64,000 nt of DNA from Camillea tinctor (lineage: Eukaryota; Ascomycota; Sordariomycetes; Xylariales; Xylariaceae). Under the pieces are notes generated by a model. That model made no database searches, was not told the origin of the DNA, and saw only the letters and a program-made list of their open reading frames with translations. Position numbers and translations under genes: made by a program. Of this stretch, positions 11,347 through 23,089 are shown piece by piece; the first letter of the stretch is position 1, and every line of letters begins with the position of its first letter. Location of the stretch: positions 186,001 to 250,000 of the forward strand of contig MU394074.1 in assembly GCA_022578605.1 (NCBI GenBank), read 5' to 3'.

Positions 11347-12318
11347 CTTGCCTTTTTTTCCCTTTTCCCTACTCCCTTGCTCTACTGTTTCCGTTGCTGT
11401 CTGTCTTGTTTTATGTTTTTTCCCTCTTTCGGCGTAGATGCAATGCATTGTTTACGAGGACTTACCTAGGGATAGCGAAGACAGACGGTATTTATAAACT
11501 GGAAAAAATAGGTTAACAGCTCATCGTGACTCGTTTGTCGTGTCATGGCATCCAGAATCTCATGGTACACAATCAGCCCTTGTGAGGCATTCGTGATCTT
11601 TTGCGAGGGATGGTGTAACGCAAAGAAAGAAGGCCTTAGAATAACCAAGTATTCGATAGACATGTACTTGCTACAATAGCTATGTCTGTATTTTGTATAG
11701 TATCTCTTACACAAGCCAACCTTTGAAACGAACCTGTATACAAAGGTGAGAATTTCCCATGTGGGTATCACGAATTGGTCATAACGATAACACAACTACT
11801 ACACGAATAACTACAAATCGCAGCAGCTGAAAATCTGATGCATTTCTTGGTCGAGGGCAACGGCGTCTTCGCTCCCTAGGTAGACAACATGCGTCACTTT
11901 CGTTCCACATGATCTAATCCTTACACTCGTAACTCTCCACAAGTAAGGGCTAACGTTGCGCAGTGGTTAAAGACGAGGATTCGGATCATACGGAAACACT
12001 TGGGTTATCAGATGACCGTCTGACTTTTTCTTGTACACCCATACGTCTAAAAACTATGATGTATAAGTAATGTCTTAATACCTTTACGATTTCGGGTTCT
12101 AGCATAGACCCGAGACTAACTAGCAGGGCCCTAATCTTACTAGCAGGAAGTAAGTGAAAGAAAAAGCTTGAGACAACACATGTCCTGTATGTTGGCACTA
12201 AAAAGGAATCTGGTTTCTGGAACTTTGTCTCGCCTTACATAGATGTTTAGCATCCGGTTCATGGCAGACCCCCACTTAGACGATGGCATCGGCGGGTGTT
12301 ACGGCATACGGTGCGTCG

Positions 12319-12334
12319 ACTGATACGTATCAGT
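12319..12334. repeat. 16-bp perfect palindrome
   Basis: ACTGATACGTATCAGT reads identically on both strands. It lies in non-coding DNA about 1.3 kb from the nearest start codon. It could be a dimeric regulator site or chance. Confidence 0.5.
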
Positions 12335-13005
12335 ATTAATCGGAGGTGGAGCATCCGTTTTCTAGTGCAGCTGACTTGTAACATTTTATGAGCTGGTTTG
12401 TGTAAGTCATGTCTGAATTAACAGAATTACATAGCATACCTATATACCTGGATAGTTGAAGTGAACTTAGCTAATTTTGTGCTACCGCTTCTGGATTATA
12501 CGAGAAAGGCATCCCATCGATTTTTGTACCATAACTTGTGCCGTGTAAGTACATTAAAAGTGGGTACACTTGATCTCGATATGAGCAAGTGGTCGGAGCC
12601 GACTTACTGGATTAAGATTTATGATTGCCAAATCAGATGCAATTCGGGGTTCGGATCAGCACGTGTTTTCTGTCAACCTACACTAATAAATGCGCATTGC
12701 AGATACATTAGGATGGATAATGAAGTAAATGCAACATGAACCAGGCAACAACATAAAAAGAATATTGCCGAAAGTGGGAATGTTTCTTTTTTTTCTTTCC
12801 CCTTTTTGACCCCCTTTTCTGTGTATACTAGTGTAAACTAATTAGTGAACCTAGGTAGGCAGAAATTTAAAATCTTTCGTGTACCTGAATAAGTGCTTGT
12901 GAAGTACATCCATAGCTATTTTAAGGAGATGTGCTGAGCTGAGTCGAGACTAAAATTATTTCAAGGCAGTTAATTGGCTAACAGTCTGAGCTATAGTTTG
13001 CGGCT

Positions 13006-13021
13006 GGGGGGGGGGGGGGGG
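13006..13021 (+). repeat. Poly-G run (16 nt)
   Basis: Sixteen consecutive G bases in non-coding DNA, followed closely by a T-rich tract. This is a simple-sequence tract, and its length is likely to be unstable or mis-sequenced. Confidence 0.8.
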
Positions 13022-13601
13022 TTTGGGGGTTATTCAACTTTTTTTTATAAGGCTGATTCCCTAGCTGACAGGCTGATTAAGGTACCAAAGGGGTGGTAAG
13101 TAGCCACTTTGTTCTCTTTTCTCCAATCAATCCAAATTTATAATTTCGCATTTTCCCACCCCCTGAACAAGATTGAGCAATTGAGCAATTGACCAGATTA
13201 AAAAAAGTTCGATATGATCTGCGCAAAGTATGGTTAGGTAATTAAATAACGGAAAGAACGATTGGCAGCTGCCGTTGAACCATTGAACCATTGAACTATT
13301 TGAACAGGGACAGGGGTTCTTAAGTACTAAGTACCTAGGTACCTACATTAGCTAAGGGTATCCTATCAAACGTCACCCTTTAGAGGCTTGGCTTCGTTCT
13401 ACGCATTTTCTTATTTACAACGCATTTATACTCTTCTTATTTTCCTCCCTCCTTATACTTCTTTACTACTTATTATTACCATCATCACTTTTCTGCATGA
13501 CACATCTTTAGACGAAGAAACCTTTCATCCTCCTACCTTACCCCTCTTGTCTTTCTCCTGTTGCTACTATCCACCTGAAGTATAAAAAAAAAAGAAAGGA
13601 A

Positions 13602-16600
13602 ATGGCTGGAATAGAGCAACTGGAGATCCATAGCAAGGTATGTTCCGATCATGCCCCTTCTGTCTCGTCACCCCTTGAATCCCCTACCTAGGTATATAAG
13701 CTAACAATTATCAACCTCCCAGTCGTACATTGTTCGATGGGCCAAGGTCGACGAAGGCCACACCATTTCCTGGAGTCTGCAGCCGCATAAGAAGTCCATG
13801 TAAATGCCCTCCCTCCATACATCGAACCCCGTTACCGTCTGCCGAATTCGTATTCGTCGAGACTAACCACTCCTCGCAACTTGCAGCAACTTCGGCATAG
13901 TCAAGCATCCCGGCTCTGGGGCGACAAACCTGACCACCGTACCCGGCGATCCGAATACCTCGTTCGAACAAGTAGAGGGCAACAAGAGCGGTCGTTTTAA
14001 GAAAGATGCTAGCACAGCCCAGGACCAGCTGGCCAGCAAGGGGTTCATCCCTATCAAGTGGCACGGCAAATGCGAAGCCGACAAGGTGTCCATGGGGACT
14101 TACGATGTGCTGAGCGGACACGGGGGTATGTATGGACTGATACTCGACAATACCTTCTCCAAGCAGACTTCCAAGACCGCCACCTTCGTCCTCCTCACCT
14201 ATCCCACTGGTGCACCTCCTCAGGGCACCCACCTCGCCAATCTCCCATCCAATTCGTCTTTCAACGCGAGCAAGACGAGCTTGGTTAAGCCGAACGCGCC
14301 GACGGACGCTGTGGTTTCTGAATCCACCGACAACCTCACCCTCAATAACGCCGGAGCGAATGCAACCCCCAACGACGCAGGATCGGCCTCATCTACATAT
14401 CACACCGGCATGCTGATGAAGAGACGGAGAAAGAAGGGACAGGGCTATGCAAGGAGGTTCTTTTCGCTAGACTACTCATCGTGTACGCTATCTTACTTCC
14501 ATAACCGGAACTCCTCGGCCCTGCGAGGTGCTATTCCCCTTAGTCTAGCAGCCATTGCCGCCGACGAGCAGCGGCGGGATATTAGCATTGATTCGGGCGC
14601 CGAAGTATGGCATCTTCGCGCGCCTACTCCCAAGGATTTCAACGATTGGGCACGAGCTCTAGAGAAGGCTAGTAAGATCGCGAGGGGACTGGAACCGGTG
14701 ATAGAGACTGCACAGGAAAAGCTTACCGTGGCACCCCCGGCCCATTCGATCCCCCCGAACACCCACCAAGAGGAAGACCGCGAATGGCAGCAAGTCGAGT
14801 CGCTGGTCAGCCGTATCGTCGGTACCCGAGACGCTCTCCGCCGCTTGGTTAAGGATATGGCCGCCGAGGCACAACACCACCGTCCCGGGAGCTCGCCTCG
14901 GACCACGGGCACTCCAGACGTCCCGGAAGAGAATGACAGCTATTTCCCGCCATCCGCCCAGGAGAAACGCCCGTTCTGGAAGCGCAAAGTGAGTGCTTCG
15001 CCAATGACTCCTAGTTCATTAGCCCCCTCGGTATCCTCGACCTTGGCGGTCCCGGCCCCTAATTCAGCTGTATCAACCACCCGGAACGGCTCGACTGAAA
15101 AGACTACCCAGGACCATTGCGAAGCCCTCTTGAACGATCTCGACACCGTCGTCACCGAATTTACCAGTGTGATCGCCAATAGTAAACGTCGCCGCATTCC
15201 TATACCCAAATCTTCGACGTCGCGCATGAGCATGGAGTCGTCGATTTCCGCGGACGAGTTCTTCGATGCCGAAGCCGGCGAAGATGACAGTAGTAGACCA
15301 CAGGTTATGATAATCGAACGCCGAGGAAGCGACGCAGAAGATTCCCACGACTCGGCTGCTGAAGAAGCCTCGATTAATGACGATTCTTCCTCTATTCTCT
15401 CCGTGGCCGAAGAGGCCGAGCCCGCAAGTGCGGGTGGTGCAGCCGCTTTCTACCCTGCCAAACCCAAATCCCTCATCCCCTTGCCAGTTGATATCGCGGT
15501 TGACCGACGCAAAACTATCCCTCCGGCTACCGTGCTGCCGCCCAGTCTTATTGCTTTCCTTCGTAAGAATGTGGGCAAGGACTTGAGCACAATCAGCATG
15601 CCCGTATCATCCAATGAGCCCATCTCTCTTCTCCAGAGGGTTGCAGAGCAACTAGAGTATGCGCAGCTGCTAGACAAAGCAGTGCAGCAGAAGTCTCCCA
15701 AGGACCGTCTTGTTCTAGTAACTGCTTTCGCCATCTCGTCGATCAGTGTGAATCGTGCGAGGGAACGTGCTATTCGCAAGCCATTTAACCCACTCCTTGG
15801 TGAAACTTTTGAACTGCTCCGTACTGAAGGCGAGGTACCTGGAGGCTTCCGTCTCCTCGTCGAGAAGGTTACTCACCGTCCTGTACGCCTAGCTATGCAT
15901 GCCGATTCTGCATCCTGGTCTTTGACCCAGAGTCCTGCACCGGCTCAAAAGTTCTGGGGCAAGAGTGCTGAAATCACGACCGAGGGACGAGTCCGTGTAG
16001 CACTCCGGCTACCCGATGGTACAGATGAACTGTATTCCTGGGGTATCGGAACCATGTTCCTTCGAAATGTGGTTATGGGCGAGAAATACGTCGAACCGGT
16101 TGGGACCATGACCGTGTGCAACGATTCTACCGGTGCTAAGGCCAATGTTGAATTCCGAGCTAAGGGCATGTTCGGCGGCCGATGCGAGGATGTCTTTGTC
16201 GACTTCACCGATGCGGATGGCGGAAGCACAGGCACAACATTGACCGGCAACTGGACAAAATCCCTCCAGGTTCTCGAGGCAGGTAAAAGTTCTGGACCCG
16301 AGATCTGGAAGGTAGGCTCGCTAGTCCCTAACGCGGCCAACACCTACGGCATGACCACATTTGCTGCCACCCTAAACGAAATAACTCCCATTGAGAAAGA
16401 CCGTCTGCCGCCCACCGACAGCCGACTCCGTCCGGATCAGCGGCTCGCGGAAGAGGGCAAGCTTGACGATGCCGAGAACTGGAAGGTCAGCCTCGAAGAA
16501 GCTCAGCGGGGAAGGAGAAGAGATTTGGAGACGAGGGGCGAGGAATACAAGCCCAAGTGGTTCGTCAAGGTTCCCGATGGACCCGACGGCGAGGAACTGT

Positions 16601-16695
16601 GGAGGATGAAGGGCGGTAAAGAAGGGTACTGGGAGGAGAGAGCTAAGGGCGAGTGGAAGGGCGTTGAGAAGATATTCGACATATCAGAAAAGTAA
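13602..16695 (+). CDS. Oxysterol-binding protein, Osh3 type (GOLD-PH-FFAT-ORD)
   Basis: Model: exons 13602-13637, 13723-13799 and 13887-16695, giving 973 aa. The first two short exons are set by GTATGT...CAG and GTAAAT...CAG introns and keep the frame. Residues about 10-145 form a GOLD-like domain as in yeast Osh3, and about 209-300 a PH domain (GMLMKRRRKKGQGYARRFF to the invariant Trp in DFNDWARAL). An FFAT-like motif EFFDAEA near residue 495 should bind VAP/Scs2 at the ER. The lipid-transfer domain (about 600-930) has FNPLLGETFELL near 675 and EKVTHRPV near 695, where other family members have EQVSHHPP; this variant is usual for the Osh3 branch. The expected role is lipid and phosphoinositide exchange at ER-plasma membrane contacts. 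It is a conserved housekeeping gene with no sign of damage. Confidence 0.93.
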
Positions 16696-18194
16696 CGACT
16701 GTGCTCGGCTAGGATGACGGACGTTGGTGGTTTGAGCATACGCGACGAAGATAGGGGGTCGGGGAACGTAAAGCAGCGGCTAAGTAAGACATACACTTTG
16801 CATGAGGGGAAGGGGGGAGAGGACGAAGCGACAGCAAAAAAATTTAGGCATGTGAAGAGGGGTTGGAGTACCCAAACTACGATGTCGAAAAGAGAGCTTG
16901 TGGTTAACCTACATGTTGGGCTATCGGAAGATAGAATAGCTTGACGAACTAGCTCTCTCTACATGTTTCTTACGAGATGAGCTAAGACTTTTGATTCTGC
17001 TTGTTTTATAACTCTTTTTAGACATTTCAAAGTGGGTTGCGGGTTTTTGGTTTACTCCTAACCCATAACCACAGCCCCCCCAATAGATCACAGAAAGAGA
17101 TATACATATAGACTAGGAGGACGGGCTTTTGCTACTTACTTCGATGAGGTCGATTACGTTGGTTTACTCTTCCAGTCATAATTGTTGCTTATAGTCTACG
17201 TAGAACGTAGCTCAAATATTCATCCTTGGCATGACAACAATTTCACCGCTTTAATTATTTAATTAATGCGACGATGAAACCGGGATTTGTATAATAATAT
17301 AGGCTACTTTTGTCTTTTTTCGTGATTGACGTAGAATGACAGGCACTCATTATCATTTAAAAGGTGCTAGGTATGTGGACGGACTAGGAAGAGAGGATAT
17401 GTCAAGATAAACCAGTTTCTGCTCTATGGTAATGTTGAAGTTACATCTTTCATAGACGATACAGGCTAGGCGATAATAAACGAATAAGGAAGCTCTCTCG
17501 AACCCCTTCTATCCTAAAAGGGGCAAGAAGAAGGTAGCAGCAGGGAGAATATGATAGTTGATTGGGCCTCTTTGATCTCGTTGCAAAATTTCCACCATAC
17601 GCTTCGTCTTCCGATCATCAGTGGGGAATTTATGTAATTGTATTGACTGCTTCTCTCGACTAGGGAACCAGCGGGGTGGCAAGATAGATAGACAGAGGAA
17701 ATGTAACGTTCTATTTTTCTACCTCCTACATAACCAACGTGGTAGTAGATATGCCCTACCTTACCTTTTAAACCATATCGCTAGTCGGGATACGAAAGCG
17801 AACAGACCTCCTAACGCTTTTATGTCTCTCGATACTACCTCAAAAATCGCTACCTAGGTAAAGCCTGTATATCGTGCTCGGTAGAATAGAAGAAAAGAAA
17901 AACAAGACGGAAACAAGTTATCTCTCCGATGCGGGGAAAACAGGTCTGGGCGGGTACGGATATAATGACACCAACCAACCCCTCGTATGTATTTAAATCA
18001 CCAAGAAGCACGATGACGGGTTGGTCAGGTATAGAAAGGTTTAAATTCTCTTGATAATTGTACCTTTTCGTTATGTATCTGGGTGAAGTGATACATATAC
18101 AAATGTATATAAACTAAAGCTGAAGCACGTAATTAGTTAATGGAATCTATCAACACCAAGAAAAGGAAATAATAAAGGGGCTTCTCCAACAACG
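16696..18194. other. Intergenic region between oxysterol-binding protein and beta-galactosidase genes
   Basis: This contains the 3' region of the upstream gene and the promoter of the downstream gene, including one ACCTAGGT palindrome at 17852-17859. I see no further gene or RNA. Confidence 0.5.
18106..18113 (+). promoter_or_regulatory. TATA box of the beta-galactosidase gene
   Basis: TATATAAA lies 82 nt upstream of the ATG at 18195, at a typical distance for a TATA-driven fungal gene. It is a motif match only. Confidence 0.45.
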
Positions 18195-20159
18195 ATGTTC
18201 TGGCATCGCAACCTCCTGCTGCTCGCCTACGCCATCAGCTCGATACGGGCCAGCAGCAGCAGCAGCAGCAACAGCACCGATCCACCACCATCCCCCACCC
18301 TAACCGCCCCCGTTCCGGCCTTCACCTACGACCGGGACTCCTTCTACCTGCACGGGACCCCGCACGTCATCGTGGGCGGGCAAATGGACCCGCAGCGCAT
18401 CCCGCGGGCCTACTGGCGGGACCGGCTCGCCAAAGCCCGCGCCATGGGCCTGAACACGATCTTCAGCTACGTGTACTGGAACCTGCTGGAGCCGGCGCCG
18501 GGGGAGTGGCGCGCCCGCGAGCCCCCGGAGAACGACGTCGCGGCGTACTTCCGCATCGCGCAGGAGGAGGGGCTCGGCGTCGTGCTGCGCCCCGGCCCAT
18601 ACATCTGCGGCGAGCGCGAGTGGGGCGGGTTCCCGGCCTGGCTGAGCCAGGTCCACGGCATGCAGGTGCGCACGTTCAACGGGCCGTTCTTGCGCGCGGC
18701 GCAGAGCTACCTGGAGAGATTGGCGGAGGATCTAAGGGACACCCAGGTCACGCGCGGGGGAAACCTGCTCATGGTGCAGGTGGAGAACGAGTACGGCTCG
18801 TACGGCGAGAACCACGCGTACACGCAGGTGCTGCGGGACATTCTGCGGGACAACTTCGAGGTCCCGCTGTACACGAACGACGGGGGCGTCGAGTGGACGC
18901 TGAGGGGGGGCGAGGTGCCGGGCGTGCTGGCGGAGATCGACGGCGATCCGTGGAGCGGGTTCGCGGCGCGGGACGCGTACATCACGGAGCCGAGCGAGCT
19001 GGGGCCGCTGATGGACGGGGAGTACTACACGCTGGCGCCGGACTTCTGGGGCGCGGCCAACGCGCACAACACGACGGAGGGTCGGCCCGCGCAGGTGCAG
19101 CAGTTCGTCACGGACCTGGACTACGTGCTGGGCGGCGGCCACTCCATCAGCCTGTACATGTTCCACGGGGGCACCAACTTCGCCTTCAGCAACGGCGCCA
19201 TCTGGAAGAACTTCACCGCCGCCTTCACCACCAGCTACGACTACGGCGCGCCCCTCGACGAGAGCGGCCGCACCACCGATCTGTACTTCACCCTCCGCGA
19301 CACCATCGCCAAGTACCTCCCCGCCGCGCCCCCTTCCCCGCCGCCCAACACCCCCCGCCTCTCCATCCCCCCCTTCCCCCTCACCCCGCTCACGCCCCTC
19401 CTCCGCGCCCTCCCCGCCCCCCGCAGCGTCGCCTCCCCGCTCACCATGGAGCAGCTGGGGCAGTCCTACGGGCTGGTGCTGTACACGCACGTGGCCCCGT
19501 CCGCGGTAGCGGAGGGCGTCGTGCAGCCGGGCGACCGCGCGCGCGACCGGGTGCTCGTGTACGTGAACGGGGCGCGGCGGGGCGTGGTGGACAGCACGTA
19601 CGCGGCGCCCGCGGAGGTGCGGGTCAGTCTGGAGGCGGGCGACACGCTGCAGCTGCTGGTGGAGAACCTGGGCCGCGTCGACTACTGGTCCCGCGAGTCG
19701 GGCACGTTCGTGGCGCTCGAGGACCCGGCGAAGGGGGTGGTGGGGGAGGTCACGGTGGGGGGCGCGGTGCTGCGGGGGTGGGAGGTGGTGGGGTTGCCGC
19801 TGGATGGGCCGCCGGATGGGACTGAGGAGGTGGGGGAGGAGGGAGGGGAGGGGCCGATGTATTACCGGGGGGTTTTCACGGTGGAAGGGGGGGAGGGGGA
19901 GGATCCGGCGAGGAGGGATACGTTCCTGGCGGTGCCGGAGGGGGTCAAGGGGAATGTGTGGGTGAACGGGTTTAACCTGGGGCGGTACTGGGTCATCGGG
20001 CCGCAGCAGTCGCTGTACCTCCCGGGTACGCTCGTGAAGCCCGGGGGTGTGGAGAACGAGGTCATCGTGTTGGAGCTGGAGCCGAAGGGGGGGAATATGA
20101 CGGCGTTTGGGGCGGCGGAGAGGGAGTGGGGGAACTATCCTGATCCTGATTATCCGTAG
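18195..20159 (+). CDS. Secreted GH35 beta-galactosidase
   Basis: The 654-aa product is a single exon. The N-terminus has a signal peptide (RNLLLLAYAISSIRA) followed by a Ser-rich linker. The TIM barrel starts at FTYDRDSFYLHG and shows the family marks: RPGPYICGEREWGGFPAWL, VQVENEYGSYG with the acid/base Glu199, and LMDGEYYTLAPDFWG with the nucleophile Glu276. C-terminal beta domains end with NGFNLGRYWVIGPQQSLYLPG, a conserved GH35 closing motif. At 654 aa it is near the animal and plant length class and shorter than the roughly 1000-aa Aspergillus LacA type. It should release terminal beta-galactose from plant polysaccharides outside the cell. Codon use is extremely GC-rich, so long open frames on other frames are shadows. 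Confidence 0.93.
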   Translation: MFWHRNLLLLAYAISSIRASSSSSSNSTDPPPSPTLTAPVPAFTYDRDSFYLHGTPHVIVGGQMDPQRIPRAYWRDRLAKARAMGLNTIFSYVYWNLLEPAPGEWRAREPPENDVAAYFRIAQEEGLGVVLRPGPYICGEREWGGFPAWLSQVHGMQVRTFNGPFLRAAQSYLERLAEDLRDTQVTRGGNLLMVQVENEYGSYGENHAYTQVLRDILRDNFEVPLYTNDGGVEWTLRGGEVPGVLAEIDGDPWSGFAARDAYITEPSELGPLMDGEYYTLAPDFWGAANAHNTTEGRPAQVQQFVTDLDYVLGGGHSISLYMFHGGTNFAFSNGAIWKNFTAAFTTSYDYGAPLDESGRTTDLYFTLRDTIAKYLPAAPPSPPPNTPRLSIPPFPLTPLTPLLRALPAPRSVASPLTMEQLGQSYGLVLYTHVAPSAVAEGVVQPGDRARDRVLVYVNGARRGVVDSTYAAPAEVRVSLEAGDTLQLLVENLGRVDYWSRESGTFVALEDPAKGVVGEVTVGGAVLRGWEVVGLPLDGPPDGTEEVGEEGGEGPMYYRGVFTVEGGEGEDPARRDTFLAVPEGVKGNVWVNGFNLGRYWVIGPQQSLYLPGTLVKPGGVENEVIVLELEPKGGNMTAFGAAEREWGNYPDPDYP

Positions 20160-20489
20160 CGCGTTCTTAAAGGCTGGGGCGTGCAGCAAATTAGGGGTAA
20201 TAAGAGCAGTGGGTGCACGCAAACAAATCATACTTAAGCATTTTTCCAATAATGAGATTTTCTATTAACCTAGGAGCTGGTGCTTCAAGTCGTGCCCGGG
20301 GAATAATTACGCTTCCTGCTATGAACCACTAAATCTTCCACAAGTTATTGCAAATCCTGTATGCGGAGAATGATCCCTCCTACCCATTATAACCTTCTAA
20401 TTATCAACGCTCCCAAAACAAAACTCACTTGTATAAAAGCATATGAAATCTTAGTGTATCGGTTGACTTCAAAGGGTTTTCCAGGGGTT
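20160..20489. other. Short intergenic region between convergent genes
   Basis: Holds the 3' regions of the beta-galactosidase and DUF92 genes, which converge here. Nothing else is visible. Confidence 0.5.
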
Positions 20490-21638
20490 TTAAGCTTCCG
20501 CGATGCTGCTTAGCGGGATGCCCCAGTACCATCCGGCGACGGCCATGCCGCCAACGCTCATTATGGATGCCATCAGGAAATTGACCTCGTTGTTGTCGAG
20601 CACATCGAGACCGCTTTCGGTTATCCGGGTAGGCTTGGAATCTCCGAAACTAGGCTTGCGGTGCTTATTCTTGGGGTCGTAGGGGTTCGCCGCCGGTGCG
20701 TTGTCATCTGACTCCAGTTCCTCGACGGCGTCCTTCCCTTCGCCCTGGATCAGTCTCGCTTTGACGTCCGCGCTCTTCTTGAATGATTCAACCGAGCTAG
20801 AGCCGCCCTCGGAAGATACCAACACACGGATGCCGCCTTCGCCCTCGACGATCTTGCCTGACCTCACGTCGCGTACGCTTCTCTGCAGCCAGCCGCCAAG
20901 GAAACTGTCGAGCAAGCTCCCTAAGGCACCCCAGATGGTGAGACCCCAAGCGAAAATGACCTTCTGGTTGCCGGTCCACGCATCGCCACCTGTGATCTTT
21001 CCCTCAGCCTCCCCGGTACACATAGGGATAAAGAAAAGCGAAGTGGTGACTATTATCATTGAGCCAAGAAGTCCCGCTATAAGGCCCCAGAGCGTTACAC
21101 CCCCATTGGTACCCCGGGGGACTTTTCGCAGATTTAGGGAGGTGATTAGTCTAGGCGTGCTGCTGGACAAGATGCCGAGCTCGGAAGAAAAGGTGTCAGC
21201 GCACACCGCAGCATAGTTGGCGATGATGCCCACTACGAGCAGATCGCCACCCCAGCTGAAGCAAAAAGAACCACTCGGGGCCTCCCCGGCAGCGATGGCT
21301 TCTGCTCGCTTCCGCAGCTGGTAGGTGTGCATGAGACTGAGGATGGAAGCCATCAGCGAGTTGGCCAGGACCTGGACGTGGGTGCGTGGCCCTTCGCCGC
21401 CGGAGCTGCCCTGCGCATTGAGAGTGAGGCGGTCCTTGACGTCCTTTTTCACTTTGGTGGCGCGCGTGCCGGCGAGGAAAAAGGTGCACAGCAGGACGAA
21501 GGGCAGGTTCCAGGGGTGCAGGGCGTGGACGGTGGCGGTGACACCGGCCATGAAAATGCCGAAAGGCGTCAGCGACTTGTGCGAATAGGCTCGGTACACG
21601 AGCCCAAGTGTGGCGGGCACGGCGATGATGGGCTTCAT
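20490..21638 (-). CDS. DUF92/TMEM19-family integral membrane protein
   Basis: The ATG at 21638 gives 382 aa; the frame is open 21 codons further upstream but without an ATG. The family core is CADTFSSELGILSSSTPRL followed by KVPRGTNGGVTLWGLIAG, which matches the D-x-SELG and P-G-TNGGVT signatures of DUF92. Several hydrophobic segments flank it (near residues 5-65, 130-155, 190-230, 245-265 and 360-380). An acidic, disordered loop lies between the last two. TMEM19 has no settled function. The plant relative VTE6 is a phytyl-phosphate kinase, so a polyprenyl-phosphate role is conceivable but unproven here. The gene is intron-free and looks intact. Confidence 0.85.
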   Translation of the reverse strand: MKPIIAVPATLGLVYRAYSHKSLTPFGIFMAGVTATVHALHPWNLPFVLLCTFFLAGTRATKVKKDVKDRLTLNAQGSSGGEGPRTHVQVLANSLMASILSLMHTYQLRKRAEAIAAGEAPSGSFCFSWGGDLLVVGIIANYAAVCADTFSSELGILSSSTPRLITSLNLRKVPRGTNGGVTLWGLIAGLLGSMIIVTTSLFFIPMCTGEAEGKITGGDAWTGNQKVIFAWGLTIWGALGSLLDSFLGGWLQRSVRDVRSGKIVEGEGGIRVLVSSEGGSSSVESFKKSADVKARLIQGEGKDAVEELESDDNAPAANPYDPKNKHRKPSFGDSKPTRITESGLDVLDNNEVNFLMASIMSVGGMAVAGWYWGIPLSSIAEA

Positions 21639-22373
21639 GGTGGCGCCCGGTGTGTGTGAAATGTGGAAGGTAACAGGATATCTGTGTCTAAGTTGTTTCA
21701 ATGTTCAAGATAGATGTAGATGGTGGAATATCGGTCAAGCTTTCAAAAAAGTTGACTTGAAGTGTGTCAGCTTACTCCAAGCCAAAGAAGTTGATCAAGT
21801 CATAGTGTAGAGAGAGAGAGTTACAGCGCAGCAGCGTAAGGTGGTGGAGGTGAACTACGAGTGAACACTTGGCCCTGCAGGTGACGCTCAGCTGCAGCTG
21901 ATTAGATATTGGTGGGTCACCGTACCTACTTAATGTAAGCAAGTCCCGACCCGACGTTACGGAACGGAATAATACGGTTGGATAAGGAAATGTCCTATAG
22001 GTCCATCTCCCTCCCCACATCCGGAAGTAGACCGCACTTGAGCACTTACGGTCCCTAACGGAGAAACTCCAACCTTACTACCGGTATTATTTTCCTAGAT
22101 CCATATAAGTTACATAACTTTGGTTAGGATGTAGCGTAACCATGATGTCATCCTTCATTCGTATATCCCTTTCAGGCACTCCTTAGATATAAAACAGCAC
22201 CTAGTCCCTACAATCGAAGCCCTCACAGGTTACCAAGCCTCCTGACCTGGACATTGACCCATATATACCTATCTTATCTTTCTTGCGCTTTAAACGATCG
22301 AGATAAAATCACCCTCAAAACATGCTATTGATATACCAATAATCATCCAATAAATTATCCTTGGCTCAAAAAA

Positions 22374-22642
22374 GGTTACTTATTGAACTGGAGAGAGGGA
22401 AGACCCCCTACCAACAGCTGTATGAGGATATGAGGGACTAGAATGACACCAAGCCATCGTGATATTTATTTATAAAGAAGACATGTAGAAAAGAACTTAA
22501 TAAATGGATGTACTGATCTGTACTGTAAACCAACGCCGACGTGTCATAAAAAGAAAAGAAGAAACTATTGCAAACTTGCAAAGCAACGCAATCTATATAC
22601 ACACAAAATTGTAGTTCCTGGTTCTCCTAGTCTCTACAACAC
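22374..22642 (+). repeat. Diverged direct repeat, copy A
   Basis: Starts GGTTACTTATTGAACTGGAG and ends near CTAGTCTCTACAACA. Long phrases are shared with copy B, including CCCCCTACCAACAG, GTATGAGG, GAGGGAC, GCAACGC and CTATATACACA. Many differences are C/T or A/G transitions, which fits repeat-induced point mutation but does not prove it. Confidence 0.7.
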
Positions 22643-23089
22643 TAGGTATAGAAAACTTCAGGATCCCATTTCATCACCTCTCATACTATATGTCTCTAAA
22701 CTGGACATTTAATCCAACAACAAAGTCGGTCAGTAACACATTTTGGTGCTGACACAGCGGCTTTAAATATATGGGCAACGGCTTTCTATTTCTTGCCGAT
22801 GCCCGACATCCACCTACGTAATTGTCTAACACAGTCACCTATAAAGTCGTGAGTGCTCAAGACAAAGCTATATCAGTAACCTCCCATCAGACGCGGATAT
22901 AGTAATCCAATCATAACTCTAACTATAATCTCTGTAACAAGTGGTTATAGCTTGAAATAAAGAGTTATATTTAATTAATGATTCTTTTATAATTTTAAAA
23001 ATTATATATATATATTTTCTTGCTCAAAGTTATACTTTTATTTATATATAAATATTCTATCTTAAAACATTTTTGCTATTATGCACATT

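Larger units (their letters stand above)
11347..13601. other. Intergenic region and leader of the oxysterol-binding protein gene
   Basis: No gene is recognisable. The stretch holds a 16-bp perfect palindrome (12319-12334), a 16-nt poly-G run (13006-13021), short tandem-like phrases around 13165-13300 and two ACCTAGGT palindromes. The pyrimidine-rich 13380-13600 portion is a plausible promoter and 5' leader for the downstream gene. Confidence 0.5.

Noticed and set aside
11956..12010. tRNA-like phrase GCGCAGTGGTTAA
   Set aside because: No matching T-loop or acceptor stem downstream; most likely chance.
13388..13585. 65-codon hydrophobic frame upstream of the oxysterol-binding protein gene
   Set aside because: Lies in a pyrimidine-rich leader, has no ATG at its start and no recognisable signature.
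18506..19825. Long plus-strand frame (439 codons) inside the beta-galactosidase gene
   Set aside because: It is a shadow frame rich in Ala, Arg and Gly caused by high GC; the GH35 frame has all catalytic motifs.
18732..20249. Long minus-strand frame (505 codons) opposite the beta-galactosidase gene
   Set aside because: Same GC effect; composition dominated by Pro, His, Arg and Leu with no domain.
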